A stretch of 64,000 bases of DNA from assembly GCA_007922195.1 (NCBI GenBank), contig ML681997.1:15627334-15691333 (forward strand). Direction: 5' to 3'. A program made the position numbers and the translations under genes. Positions 22,650-33,399 of this stretch are shown piece after piece. Numbering within the stretch: the first letter of the stretch is position 1; each line of letters starts with the position of its first letter. The notes beneath the pieces were generated by a model. It was given only the letters and a program-made list of their open reading frames with translations. It was not told the DNA's origin and made no database searches. This stretch comes from Podocnemis expansa. Its lineage: Eukaryota; Chordata; Testudines; Podocnemididae.

Positions 22650-23655
22650 TCCTAAGGATTTCCCTAACACCCTCCCCCCGAATTTCCCAACATGCCCCCA
22701 GTTGTCACCTAGTGAGTGCCCCCAACTCCCCCCTCCCCCCACACTTCCCAAATTTCAAGTCCTGGGAAGAATCTTGGTCTCTCATTCACTGGGCATGACC
22801 GATACCTACCCATGAGACTTTCCGACTTGCCTGGTGTGCACAGAGTAAAACTTTGGGAGAACAGGCTGGCCTGGCCACATCTCTGGCGCCTGTGCCTTTC
22901 TGCAAAGCGGGCCCATTAGTGATGTCACCCACCAAGGATTTCCCTATCACCCTCCCTAAATTTCCCAACACCCCCCAGCTGTCAGCTCCTAACAGTCTTA
23001 TAACAAATTAGTGAGCACCCCAATATCCCGCTACACCCCCAGGAGCTCCTAACACCCCCCTTGTCAGCTAGTAACAGTGTTATAGCTATTAGTGAGCACC
23101 CCAATATCCCGCTACACCCCCAGGATCTCCCAACGCCCCCTTGTCAGCTAGTAACAGTGTTATACTAACTTAGTGAGCACCCCAATACCCCCCTACAACC
23201 CCAGGAGTTCTCAAAACCCCCCTTGCCAACTAGTAACCATGTTATAGCTAATTAGTGAGCACCCCAGTATCCTGCTACACCCCCAGGATCTCCCAATGCC
23301 CCCCTTGTCAGCTAGTAACAGTGTTATAGCTAATTAGTGAGCACCCCAATACCCCCTGCACCCTCCCCAGGATTTCCCAACACTCCCTTGTCAGCTAGTA
23401 GCATTATTATACCAAATTAGTGAGCACCCCAGTATCCTGCTACACCCCCAGGATCTCCCAACGCCCCCTTGTCAGCTAGTAACAGTGTTACAGCTAATTA
23501 GTGAGCACCCCAATACCCCTGCACCCTCCCCAGGATTTCCCAACACTCCCTTGTCAGCTAGTAGCATTATTGTACCAACTGAGTGCGCACCCCGATACCC
23601 CCTGCACCCCCCGGCTCTCCCAAGACCCCCTTGTCAGCTAGTAACGCACCCCGTG
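22650..23655. repeat. 82-bp minisatellite array
   Basis: The marker TTGTCAGCTAGTAACAGTGT recurs at about 23061, 23141, 23223, 23305, 23388, 23469, 23551 and 23631, spacing 80-83 bp, with older, more diverged units back to about 22650. Each unit carries GTGAGCACCCCAATA and CCCCAGGATCTCCCAAC. The array abuts the CpG island of miR-203. The last unit breaks into the island at 23650. An inverted copy opens the window. Confidence 0.93.
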
Positions 23656-23877
23656 TCAAGTGGCGGGGCGCCTGTCCCCCGGGCCGGTGCCAGCTCCCCG
23701 CAGCTGGCAGCCACGGTGACCCCCCGGCCCGGTTGCAGGAGGCTGGCGGGGCCGCAGACGCCAGGCGCGGCTCCCACGTGCAGCCGGGGCCCCGCAGGTT
23801 CCCGGTCCCGGCCCCGGCCGCCGCCCGGGGGCCGTCGGGGGTCCCGCTCGCCGCTCCTCGGCCGCCGCCCGGGCCGC

Positions 23878-23952
23878 CCGGGTCAAGTGGTCCTAAACAT
23901 TTCACAATTACGCTAGAGAACTGTTGAACTGTTAAGAACCACTGCACCCAGG
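23878..23952 (-). ncRNA. MIR203: microRNA miR-203 precursor hairpin
   Basis: Read on the minus strand, a hairpin begins CCTGGGTGCAGTGGTTCTTA and ends GGACCACTTGACCCGG. The 3' arm (23884-23905) is the mature miR-203-3p with seed TGAAATG. It begins GTGAAATGTTTAGGACCACT and ends in TG, as in chicken and frog; human ends in AG. The 5' arm (23919-23943) is AGTGGTTCTTAACAGTTCAA followed by CAGTT, the known miR-203-5p. The loop CTCTAGCGTAATT differs slightly from the mammalian one. miR-203 is a skin and stratified-epithelium microRNA that limits stem-cell potential by repressing p63 (TP63) mRNA. The hairpin lies about 95 bases downstream of the predicted start site. Overlapping protein frames on both strands should be ignored. 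Confidence 0.97.
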
Positions 23953-24069
23953 GGGCCGATCCCAGCCGTCCTGCCCGCCGGCTGCTGCGAAGAAACCCGA
24001 CGTGCGCTGGAGCCGGCCCGGGTCTCCGCCGTCCCGGCTCTGGCTGTGGCTCTGCCCCGCCGCTGGCCC

Positions 24070-24085
24070 CTTATATACCCGCCCC
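24070..24085 (-). promoter_or_regulatory. GC box plus TATA box, putative pri-miR-203 promoter
   Basis: The minus strand reads GGGGCGGGTATATAAGGGGC. The Sp1-type GC box GGGGCGGG (24085-24078) directly abuts the TATA box TATATAAG (24077-24070). Transcription would start near 24046, about 95 nt before the hairpin. The plus strand reads TTATATACCC, a weaker TATA match with no GC box upstream, so the minus orientation is preferred. That the pair drives pri-miR-203 is inferred from position. Confidence 0.75.
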
Positions 24086-24689
24086 GCTCCCAGGCGGTGC
24101 TGAGCCAGGAATGCAGCCCTCGCCCCTGCCACGACCAGTTTTTCCAGGCGGCCTCTGCACCGGCAGGGTGGTTTTGTTTCCAACGCTCAGTAAAACGTCA
24201 GCAGGTAAAAGCCAAACCTGTTCCCAGAGGCGCGTTTCCTTCCTCCACCCTGCACCCGGGGAAACGGCCCAACAGGTTTCACAGAAGCTGGAGGTGGCTC
24301 AGAAAGGGAAGAAACTCCACCCAGCCGCTCCTGACAGGCACTTTCCTGGCCTGCCCGACGGGTTAACTAACTTGCCAGGCTGTCAGGAGCTGGGAGGGTT
24401 TTCTAATGCCCCAGTAAAACCGGGCCATCTGCAACACCTTCCTGTGGCGCGCCCTCGATTTCTATGTCAGCTGAAAGCACCACTTTGATTGTAAGCTGCA
24501 ACATTTCCAAACCGGCTACCTACAGTAATGGCCTTACGTAAAAGTGGCCTGATTTTCAAAACCAATGGCCACCCACGAGCTTCGCTGAAGTTCGTGAGAG
24601 CTGCAGCGATCCCCTAACTTTGAAAGTTAGCCTGCTTAGAGAAATGCAGAGTAGGGCAAGACTGACTATCTGTTCCCGCCCGTACAGTA

Positions 24690-24792
24690 GTTTCCATTGC
24701 ATGCGTCTGATGATGTGGGATTTGGCCCACAGAAGCTCATGCGATAAATAAATTTGTTAGGCTTTAAAAGTGCCACAGGACTCCTTGTTTAA
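24690..24792 (+). mobile_element. Penelope-like repeat fragment with hammerhead-like motif
   Basis: CTGATGA (24707-24713) is followed by a GTGGG/CCCAC hairpin, then AGAAGCTCATGCG and AATAAATTTGTTAGGC, ending in GTGCCACAGGACTCCTTGTT. The catalytic CTGATGA is intact here; the GAAA box has become AGAA. It is the best preserved CTGATGA and stem II in the window. Confidence 0.55.
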
Positions 24793-24835
24793 CCAGCATT
24801 TACAAACGCAGGTGCTTCAAGCTGAGGGTCTAGAT

Positions 24836-25545
24836 CAGGGTGCCCAAAGTTTTCACACATGGGGGCCACAGAGCCTGATTGATGTGGGCCCAGGGGCCAC
24901 AGAATTCCAAAACCACTTTTTTTTTCACTATACAGTAATACGTTTTCACTATATTATTACAATAAAAAAGGCATACCTGATTTTGACAGTGTGACATATG
25001 CAGCTAAGATTTTCCAGCAATCATCTGTGTGTGCGTCAGAACAGTTCCAGGCTCCCTGAGCTTCCCAGGACCCAGGCAGCAAGGCCCATCGGGGTCATCC
25101 AGGCCACCCAATCTAAACTAGGGCCCCGGGAGCAGTCACTGGATCCGTCCAGTGGGACTTGTGGGGCTGCAGCCAAGACCCCAGCTCCTTTCCTACCCCT
25201 CCCCACCCGGCCCTGGCCTCAGGCCCAGCGCGTACCACAGGATCTTGCCAACATCCAGCCCAAAATTGCAGAGCGCCTGCTGGATGCACCAGGTCAGGAG
25301 GACCCCGGCCATGGCCATCTTGGCCTGGGGGAGGGAGATCAGCCTGGCCAGCCACTGCCGCTCAGTGCAGCGCTTTTCCAGCCGATCAGGCAACATGGGC
25401 CTCAGGGTCTGCCCTGCAGCATGGAAAGCGTGTCTACATACACATCTGTATAAATTTTGTATTTGCATACTTTTGTCAGGAAACTCCTCACAGGCCGCAT
25501 GTTTACACTCTGACCTCCATATTTAAGTGAAAGTGAGAAAAGGAT
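24836..25545. mobile_element. Probable DNA transposon, left end only recognised
   Basis: The left end CAGGGTGCCCAAAGTTTTC resembles hAT termini. A GC-rich interior (25030-25420) follows, similar in composition to the other hAT elements here. I found no matching right end, so the 3' border is a guess. The 60-151-codon frames inside are not considered genes. Confidence 0.35.
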
Positions 25546-25744
25546 TGCTCAACACTTTTGAAAATCGGAAGGATTATTTAGATGCCTAAATGTAAATTAA
25601 GGTGCTTGAGCTTAGTTGTCAGTGTCTGAAAATGTTGGCTCTAAGTTTCTCTCTTCAAAGTGGTTTCGGGACAATGTAGGCAAGAGACCATCCATGTCGA
25701 ATTGTATTGAAAGCACGGTCCTGTGAATAAGGCTGAGTTACAGA

Positions 25745-26260
25745 GCATCTGCACAATTGGGTTCTTCTCCTGGCGCTGTTGGTGACTTCCTGTGTGACCT
25801 TGATTAGTCATGTAGGCTTCGCTTCTGAAACAGAGTGGCTTGCTTTTCTGATGGGCTGATCACCATTAGATTCTGTTGATATTTATAAGAGTTGTGGGTG
25901 TTCAGCCATCTGCAAATCAGGCCACCTGCACCCCTAAAATTAGGCACCTAAGAAACCTCTCTGACTGGCTTTGTTTATAGAGGTCCTGGGTGCTCAGTGA
26001 GTGACATTGACCTCACTGGTAGTGGAGGATACGCTGTGCCTCAGAAAATAGAGCCCTTTGAATTAGGCCCCAAATCTTGGATTAAAGAGTCCAATATTAG
26101 GCACATAAATTTGAAATATTGGCCTTACCTTTTCTGCTTTCTCTGTTTTCTCATCTGCAAAACAAAAAAAATGGGGATACTTTCTCACAGAATTGTTCTG
26201 GAGCTTAATTTATTCATACTTGCGAAGCACTTTGTTATTCTGCGGTGTAGAAGGGGAAGG
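25745..26260. repeat. MIR/CORE-SINE remnants
   Basis: CTTCCTGTGTGACCTTGATTAG near 25790, split as CTTCCTGTGTGACCTTG, is MIR-core-like. At 26140-26250 CTCATCTGCAAAAC, AATGGGGATACTTTCTCACAG and GCGAAGCACTTTG follow the MIR 3' half in order. Intervening text is unclassified. Confidence 0.45.
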
Positions 26261-26639
26261 CTTATCACTGCATTAATGATTTCTGATAAAGTCTGGGTTT
26301 CTAAATGGTTCAACAGCTCAACAGACATACACAATATGCGAAAGTCTTGTTGCTGCGTCTCAGTGTGTGCAAGCCAGGTGAAGACCCTAGGGTCCACACA
26401 TTAGATTCAAGAGGATGTTTTAGAGGCCTACACACATCAGCATCTGGTATGGAGTTCACAGTGGCCAGTAAACTTGTGTCAAATGGACTGCCAGCGATCT
26501 AGTTAGAGTTGTCATTCCTGGTCATTAGTGCTGAACCCCGGCAGGCATTGGGGGTCCTGGCGTTGCTCAACAGCAGTTCCCTCTGGCCAGGTAAGTTACT
26601 GTGCTTTGCCCACCTCACAGTACAATGCGATCTGGAGGA

Positions 26640-26865
26640 ACGAACAGATGTGGGGAGCCAGGCTGCTAAACTCTCTTCTGTCAGTTACTCACTGCGTAGC
26701 TTTGTTCAAGTCACTTCACCGCACCTCTCTGCCACTGTTTTCCTACCTGGAAAATGTTTGTGAGTGCGTTATGGTGTTTGGAGCATTTTACAGCGTGTTA
26801 GGAGGCTTTATTAATGTTTGTAGAGTGCTTTGAACATTTCAAGCACTACATAAGTATTGTTCTTC
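26640..26865 (+). repeat. MIR/CORE-SINE remnant
   Basis: The order is TCACTGCGTAGCTTTGTTCA, AGTCACTTCACCGCACCTCT, CCTACCTGGAAAATG, GTAGAGTGCTTTGAAC and AGCACTACATAAGTATTG. This follows a full-length MIR from tRNA-derived part to tail. The 84- and 101-codon frames overlapping it are by-products. Confidence 0.55.
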
Positions 26866-26869
26866 TGGC

Positions 26870-28300
26870 ACCTATATACCGTGATGACTGGTGCCTTACA
26901 AATATATAGGCAATACAGGTCAAGACCAGAGGAAATGCCCTGTAAGAGTAGGTATCATGTGACTAGGAGGGGCAGAATCAGATCCAATGCTTGTACATTA
27001 GTCATCTGAACATGCCTGGACAGAGAGACTGCTCTGAGTGGTGTCCCGCAACTCCTGGCCCCGAATGTGTCTCTACAATCCCCAACAAAGAGAGGGAGAG
27101 GCATTATTTATATGTTGCAATCAAAGGGGGCAGTAAGGACACGCTGCCTTTACTCAATGGGACACTGTAGCAGCCAGGCGGTTCCCACACTTAATCCTTA
27201 TCACTGGTTTTTATGGAGTGTTAACGTAAATATCCCGCCGATACCAGTAAGGCATGTTACCCCACCGCTGCTACTTTGCTAGACAGGTATCTCTCTCTCT
27301 CACTCACACCTACCCACCCATCGTGCAAGTCAGGTATATAACAAACATATACCTACTGTATATAAATCCAGCTCCTGTTGCTCCTATCTCACCAGTTAGG
27401 TGCATAAACCTCATGCATTGTATAGTTTTTAGTAATTGCTGGTGCCTTTTATGGATGTAGTTTTAAGGATGCTCATCAGGAAAGGGGATAATGAAAGCTA
27501 AGATCTATTGGCTAGATGCTGAGGGGTATTGATATGTAGAATTATCTTCAGGGAAACAACTAGGGCCCAATCCACTCAGCTGTTACTTAAACAGTCACAG
27601 CAATACCTACATAAATACACTATACTCTTTTAGTTGCTTATTTGCCCCAATAATAGATATTTACAGAGAATGCCACTACACTGAGCAGAAAAGGACAACT
27701 TCAGTTACTTGTTCATATCACTGTATTTCAAATTTTCTTCCTTTGTAATACTTTGAATTTACCTAATGTACTTTTATTTGTGTTAGTTAAAAGAAATTCA
27801 AACCCACAGAGGAGGCTGATGGCTTTAAAGGCAGAAGAGTGTAGGTGCACAAAAACAGAATCAGTTCAAATTTGCTGCACTTCCTTACACGGGGACAGTT
27901 TTTCAAGGGCTGTGGATGAACTGTTCTTGCTCTGCTGAGAAATATAAGACTAATGAAATGTTAAAATAATAGAATTGACCGTGAAATGGTGTGAAGAAAA
28001 AATTTTAGTTATAACATTTGGGGAAGAATAATTAGCTAGTAAGTGCTTTCTAAAACAAAAACAACTCCAGCATTGTATTGGACATTATGGAATTTCATTT
28101 TCCAGGGAGAATGAAATCAAACAGGAAGAGTTCACAGGATTACCACAGTTCAAAAGATTTGGACAACAAGCCTACATTTGAAGATTGGTAGAAAGCCATT
28201 AAATTGATTCCTGGGACCCAGGCATCCAGGAATGACTGCTTGCCTTCGGAAAATATATAAATGTGCCAATGATGAACTGCTCTGAAAGCTCCAAGAAGTT
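26870..28300. other. Non-coding stretch, no feature recognised
   Basis: AT-rich DNA with a short CT/CA-rich tract (TCTCTCTCTCACTCACACC) near 27290. No exon or repeat assignments possible. Confidence 0.45.
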
Positions 28301-28301
28301 A

Positions 28302-28380
28302 TCATAGAATCATAGGGTTGGAAGAAACCTCATAGGTCATCTAGTCAAACCCCCTGCCAGAGGCAGGACCACTCCCACTT
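28302..28380 (-). repeat. CR1 3' end fragment
   Basis: CATAGAATCATAGGGTTGGA, then CCTCATAGGTCATCTAGTC and CCCCCTGCCAGAGGCAGGACC, match the minus-strand 3' end of the CR1 at 11.9 kb. Only about 80 bp of it is present. Confidence 0.85.
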
Positions 28381-30110
28381 TGCTGGAAAGAAGTGGGACC
28401 ACAAGATTTCTAAGATGCTTGGTTTTTGTACAGTTACATAAAAACAAGGGGGATAGAAGTGGTTGTGACAGCTATAGAGGTATCTCCCTGTTAACCATCG
28501 TCAGAAAAGTTGTCACTTGCATTATGGCTCTTACGCTGCAATCTGTAGGTGAAAGAATCTACATATCCTTAAAGTCTGTTCGGGCTTCACGCCTGATGTT
28601 CCACCATTAATATGTTATTTTTGGTCAAGCAACTGCAAGAGAAGTGCAAATAGTGTAGTGGCTAGCACCTCAGCTTAACATACAGAAGGTCCTGGGTTCA
28701 ATTCCTAGGGGGTTGGACTCAATGATCTCATGAGGTCCCTTCCAGCCCTATGATTTGATTGATTATAGGGGAAAAATGACTACTACAGTCCATAGCTTTC
28801 ATTGATCTTAGGAAGGTCTTTGATGTGGTCAACAGACAGGGCCTCTTTGTTGCTTTGAAGAAACTGGGTTGTCCCTCCAAACTGTGACACATCATGCACT
28901 CATTGCATCAAGGTATGAAGGCAACTGTAGCATATGACAACAAAGAATCAAATGACTTTGACATCAATAACAGGATGAAATACCTGTGTCTTAGCCTCCA
29001 TGTTCTCTAACATCTTCTTTACAATACATTCCTGCTTTTCCATGCATTCAAGGACAGCAATGGTAGCATTTATCTTCAAACCAGATTAGATGGAGGCTTG
29101 CTTAACATCACAAGGTTTAGAGCAAAATCCAAGATGAAAAAGATTTTATGCTTGCAGATAGCATGGCCATGGCTGCCCACAGTGAACCTTTCCTATAAAA
29201 TTCTGGGCAGATTTTCTGTACCATGCAAGAGTTTGGGATTGATAATGAGTTTCAAGAAGACTGTGACCATGTACCAAGGGATGGAAGAACCAGTGCCTGA
29301 TATTTTTCTGGAGGGTAAATCTCTTGGTGTCATCAACAGCTTCTGTTCTTGGGTTCTGCACTTGGCAGGAATCTTGATCTTCAGTCTGAATTAACAGAAT
29401 CAGAAAAGCAGCAATGAATTTCAGGCTAGTACAACATATGTATGGAATAACAGCAAACCTTCAACTAAGGTGAATCAGAGACTCACATGCTGTCATCCCT
29501 GCTCTATGGTTCAGACACATGGGCAACATATGATAGGCACACCCAGAGACCGAATAGCTTCCACATGAGATGCCTCTGTAAGATTCTGGAAATAAAGTGG
29601 GAAGACAAACACAGAGGTGCTGGAGCGCCTCTTAGACCCTGCTATCAAGAAAAGGAGGTTGTGATGGCTCAGACACATCAGGAGAATGGGAGGAGGCCAC
29701 ATCCATCCCCCCCCAGAATATTTTCTACAATGAAATTTGAAGTGGTTCTAGAAAGCAGACTTGCCCTTTAGGGTGGCACCATGATGTGTGAAAAACTATA
29801 TAAAGTTGTTCAACAATGACAACAGACAGCTGGGAGGAGTGTGCAGAATCTCATTCAATCCTGAGGGAACACCTGGCACTGGGTGCAACTCAGCATGAAG
29901 CGGCTTTAATCCAGAGGATGGACACGAAGCGAAAGGCAGAAAGCAGTGTGCTGTAGTCTTGCACTCCATCTCAGATGGTGTAACGTTTAACAAGCTGTGT
30001 CACTCTCACACTGGACATGTCAGCCGTGAGAGGATTCATCAAGCACCTGACTAGACCCTTTACATGCACACGATACAGTGGATCAACGATGGCCTATGCT
30101 TTCCAACAGT
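28381..30110 (+). mobile_element. Decayed LINE (RT with C-terminal zinc-finger type), interrupted by a SINE
   Basis: Conceptual translation shows pieces of an RT in order. LHKNKGDRSGCDSYRGISLL is at 28434-28493, the palm block SHRKVFDVVNRQGLF is near 28800, and the fragment AKSKMKKILCLQIAW (29119) stands where the catalytic YADD normally lies. SLLYGSDTWATYDRHTQRPN is near 29500 and a relic of the terminal zinc finger (CVTLTLD...H) near 29996. This block order matches the RTE-like/'YKNKGDR' LINEs known from fish and amniotes. Stops and frameshifts are frequent. A CR1 tail borders it on the left, and the SINE at 28649 splits it. Confidence 0.6.
28649..28765 (+). mobile_element. tRNA-headed SINE with CR1-like tail
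   Basis: A-box-like TAGTGTAGTGGCTAGCACC and B-box-like GGGTTCAATTCCTA, 30-35 bases apart, form a polymerase III promoter of tRNA type. The tail GGTTGGACTCAATGATCTCA, GAGGTCCCTTCCAGCCCTAT resembles the CR1 3' end. Turtle polIII/SINEs are known to borrow CR1 3' ends, which lets CR1 RT mobilise them. It is not a working tRNA gene: it has no cloverleaf or anticodon arm. Confidence 0.7.
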
Positions 30111-30112
30111 AA

Positions 30113-30820
30113 TTAAGATACTGTGAATGTGGCATTGTACAGTTATCCAAAATTGTCTCTAAAACTCTGTGTTTATTTTCAAGTATAGGACTACCAAGCA
30201 TCCCACATTCATGATGGAAGTCCTCTTTGAGATCAATCAGATGGAGGTATGTAGAACTACGTTTAATTGCCTTTTTCAAGACTAAGCTTTATTATATAGT
30301 GCAGTGCATGTAGTACAAGTGATGAACTGTGCTAAAGACACAACATTTGCTTGTCCCAGGAAGTTTACAGTCTAGAGGCACAAGGACATGGACACAGGCA
30401 GATCCTGCTGGGTGTTGAGTGGCTTCACTTCCTACTGGCTTCAATAGGAGTTTGGAATGATCAGCCCCTTGTACTACTGAAGGCTTTGGCTGGAATGATT
30501 CATACAACAAGTGAGGGAGCCTGGTGAACTTTAACTGGAAGGTGAGTCCAACAAACAGGGCAGCACCAAAGAAGGCAGAGTCCAGAGTCATTGAAAGAAG
30601 CATAGAGACAGTCAGGAGAAAAGCTTACAGGTGGGACTGGATGTAGCCGGGTGAAAGAGCATTCATGTGTGTGTGATTTGAGGTGGGGAGAAATTGTGAA
30701 TGGTCTGAAAGTGAGAGGAAGCTTAAATTTAAAGTCAGCTGTTAACATTGAAAAGTGAGATGGTAAAATGGCAGGCTGAGGTTCCATTTTTTTACTATCT
30801 TTCACTGACATCACATGGAA
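30113..30820. other. Non-coding stretch, diffuse repeat traces
   Basis: TTGTCCCAGGAAGTTTACAGTCTAGAGG near 30355, shortened here to AGTTTACAGTCTAGAGG, resembles the AAGAGCTTACAGTCTAA word of old amniote repeats. No coding signal. Confidence 0.35.
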
Positions 30821-30822
30821 TA

Positions 30823-31190
30823 CAGGTAGTCCTCACTTAGTGACCGGGTTCCGTTCCTGAAACCCGGTTGATAAACGAATTGGTCACTAAACGAGGAGTA
30901 GCCCTTACCGGTATTTCAGGCATAATGTACTTTACTGGTAGTGGGTTTTTCAACCATCGGTAGATAGTTTTAATGTCACCTTTGCATCATTTATAACATT
31001 TTTCATATATATTTTAAATGTTTTAAGCTCTAATGTACTGAACTTAGTTTGCATAGTGTACTGTAAATATAGGTAATCTGAGAGAGTTGATGTGAGTTCT
31101 TGTACATCGCCATAATACCAACTCATCAGAGAGCCGGTCATAACTCTGAGGGGTCACTAAACGAGTAGGTCACTAAGTGAGGACTAGCTG
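30823..31190. mobile_element. Tc1/mariner-superfamily MITE (Tigger-like) with TA duplication
   Basis: TIRs are 23 bp with one mismatch: CAGGTAGTCCTCACTTAGTG at the left and CAGCTAGTCCTCACTTAGTG inverted at the right. Both are flanked by TA (30821-30822 and 31191-31192). The 368-bp interior has no transposase. The near-perfect TIRs suggest moderate youth. Confidence 0.88.
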
Positions 31191-31589
31191 TATGCTCCTT
31201 TTAGGTCAGAGTTCAATACTCTTGCATCAAAGAGCAGCTTATTCTATACATGGAAGTGTATTGGACAACTGGTGCTCCTCAGTGTGGGCAAGGTGAGTGA
31301 GCTGCTCCTCAATGTGAATAAAGTTTTAGAATCTGGTGTAAAAGCAGAGTAAAAAGATGTTTCTCCAGCCCTTTAAATTTAATCTGGGCTCTGAGAGCCA
31401 AGTTGGATTCTTTCTAGCTTGTGCCCCATCCGCAGCAAGCATAGGTCAGTTGAGATATACTCCTGGTGTAGTTAAGGTGTAAAGGAGCTATACACCGCAA
31501 AATAAAAATGCAGCAGTGAGAACTGAATTAAGGTTTTATTTCTGTTCTATTTACGGTCTTACACATTATTCATCACTATAATATTTGCA

Positions 31590-32230
31590 TGTTCTTCTCT
31601 TTGGGCTGTCACCTTAACATGGTGGAGAAGCTTGCGTGTGCTAGAGACCCAAACAGCAATGCCACTGGGAATCTTGTGCTCCTCATAGGGTTACCCCTGG
31701 CAGTAAAGCATCTCAAAGTTGGTTGCCCAACTAAATTTATCACCACTGTAAGACTTCTCCATGACCAAACAACCGCCTCCATCTGGTGTAATGGTTCTAC
31801 ATCTAAGCCCTTTGCCATCTGAACTGGTGTAAAACAAGACTGTGTAGTCACATGCATTCTAATCTCCATTTTTCTAGTAGCTATGAAAACACTAAGCCAA
31901 AAACATCTGCCATCAGGTGTTGGCATCCAGTATTAGACTGACAGCAACTGTTTAAGCTTCTCACCTCCATGCTAGAGCTAAAATAACATCAGCAATAATA
32001 ACAAAACTCCAGTATACAGATGATTGTTCTGTAGTTGTGCGCTCATTGGAGGATTTATAAATGACCCTATATTACTTATCTGAAGTTTACAAACACCTAA
32101 GGCTAACTCTGAACATTGGCAAATACAGAAGTCTTCTACTAGCCTGCTTCTGGTCAGTCATCAGATAAGCAAGGAAGATCAACGTTAACAGAAAGGAACT
32201 GGGAAATGTAGAACAAGTTCACAAATCCAT
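31590..32230 (+). mobile_element. Second decayed LINE fragment of the same RT type
   Basis: Translation of 31743-31892 gives the order TVRLLHDQTTASIW, then GVKQDCVVTCILISIFLVAM, which corresponds to the 'GVKQGCVLAPTLFSIFF' RT block. A relic of the YADD region follows near 32020. Heavily mutated, with stops. It is probably a different insertion from that at 28.4 kb because it begins upstream in the RT again. Confidence 0.5.
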
Positions 32231-32239
32231 GGTGCATGC

Positions 32240-33390
32240 TCATTAGGGTGTCTCCAAAGGTAGGGGACTATTATTTTGGAAAACAACTTCCTGTTTAGCT
32301 TGACCTATCTAATCGCATCCTACCTTAATTCCTGTTAACTTTCAAGTGTATACAGGCCTTAGCCCTGTTCTATGCATCTGGCTTGGCTTTCTTTCATGTT
32401 TTCCAACCTCCGCTACCAAATATGGCAGCGTTGATATCCCTGTTGTTTTCTTTTTGTGCAGCAAGTTACATCCCTTTACTGCCACTGCTATGGATTGAAC
32501 AACCTTCCGGAGCTCACCACACCAGCTCTGTCTCCCATTCAGATTCCTCCTAGAAGCTTGATTTTTGCAGGCTCATTTACGAAGAGTAACATCATTCAAG
32601 TACAACATTCTCTGTGTGTGTCCTTCTGTCTGAACCATTAAGATTCGTTCCGTAAATGAGTAATTACATGATCCTATTACTGTAAACTTTGATTTTTGTT
32701 GTCACTTCCCCACTTTTGTGCGCCTGCTATCCTCCTTCACTGTGGATCACCTGGAATTAGCTTGTATATTCCTTGCGGCTGGGATGTTGAGATCTGTTTG
32801 TTCTAGAGCACCTAGCACATACTTAGATGTTATAAAAATAGTAAATAACAAGCTATTAGCTGTTACCCTCAGAACTGACCATCCCATATAATCATAGCTA
32901 ATGCTAATGCTAGAGCTATTGTTTACATTAGGTAGTGTAATCTGATTTGTCTGTATAACAACCGTGTGACAGGCCAATATGACAAATTGTTAGTAACCTA
33001 TCTTCTATTAATGAGTGCCCAGATTTACAGCTCCAAACTTATTTATAACATCAGATAGGAAATATCCTTAAACCATTGCTTAAATAATGATTATAATGAA
33101 ATGATGTACAAAGAAATAACAACTGTAGGGACTTCGTACTTTTGTAAGGATTAGAGGGAATTTCCAGCTAATCCTTGAACTACAAATAATAATATGGATA
33201 GCCAGTAGCTTCATGTAATGTCAAACATTCACTGTTCAGTTTGGAAGATATCAGCATTGTGCGTGTGACATTGCTCATATTTGGAAATTTGTGTAATGGA
33301 AGACAGATCTGGAACTAGAACATTAAACATAGTAGAAATAGAAAGACCTCATCGGTTGTTAATTTATTCCCTGATAATGCAAAACGTAGT
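32240..33390. other. Non-coding stretch, no feature recognised
   Basis: AT-rich, no exon or repeat boundary recognised. Confidence 0.45.
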
Positions 33391-33399
33391 CCCTAGGCC

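Larger units (their letters stand above)
23640..24110. promoter_or_regulatory. CpG island at the miR-203 locus
   Basis: CpG is very dense from 23640 to 24110 (for example GGCCGCCGCCCGGGCCGCCC) while both flanks are CpG-poor. It covers the promoter elements at 24070-24085 and the hairpin. In mammals the MIR203 locus also sits in a CpG island that is silenced by methylation in tumours. Here only the composition is observed. Confidence 0.85.

Noticed and set aside
1..23600. First exons of KIF26A, expected downstream of miR-203 by synteny
   Set aside because: I found no exon with kinesin-like coding on the minus strand left of the hairpin; it probably lies outside the window.
24070..24110. TATA box read on the plus strand (TTATATACCC)
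   Set aside because: The minus-strand reading gives a canonical TATATAAG with an abutting GC box and a hairpin downstream; the plus strand has neither.
23485..24183. Several 76-143-codon frames on both strands in the CpG island
   Set aside because: They overlap the miR-203 hairpin and promoter, are Pro/Gly/Arg/Ala-rich and show no domain. GC-rich DNA has few stops.
24998..25530. 124-151-codon frames
   Set aside because: GC-rich block within a probable DNA transposon; frames on both strands without motifs.
28649..28720. tRNA gene
   Set aside because: Box A and B words exist but no cloverleaf or anticodon stem, and a CR1-like tail follows. It is a SINE.
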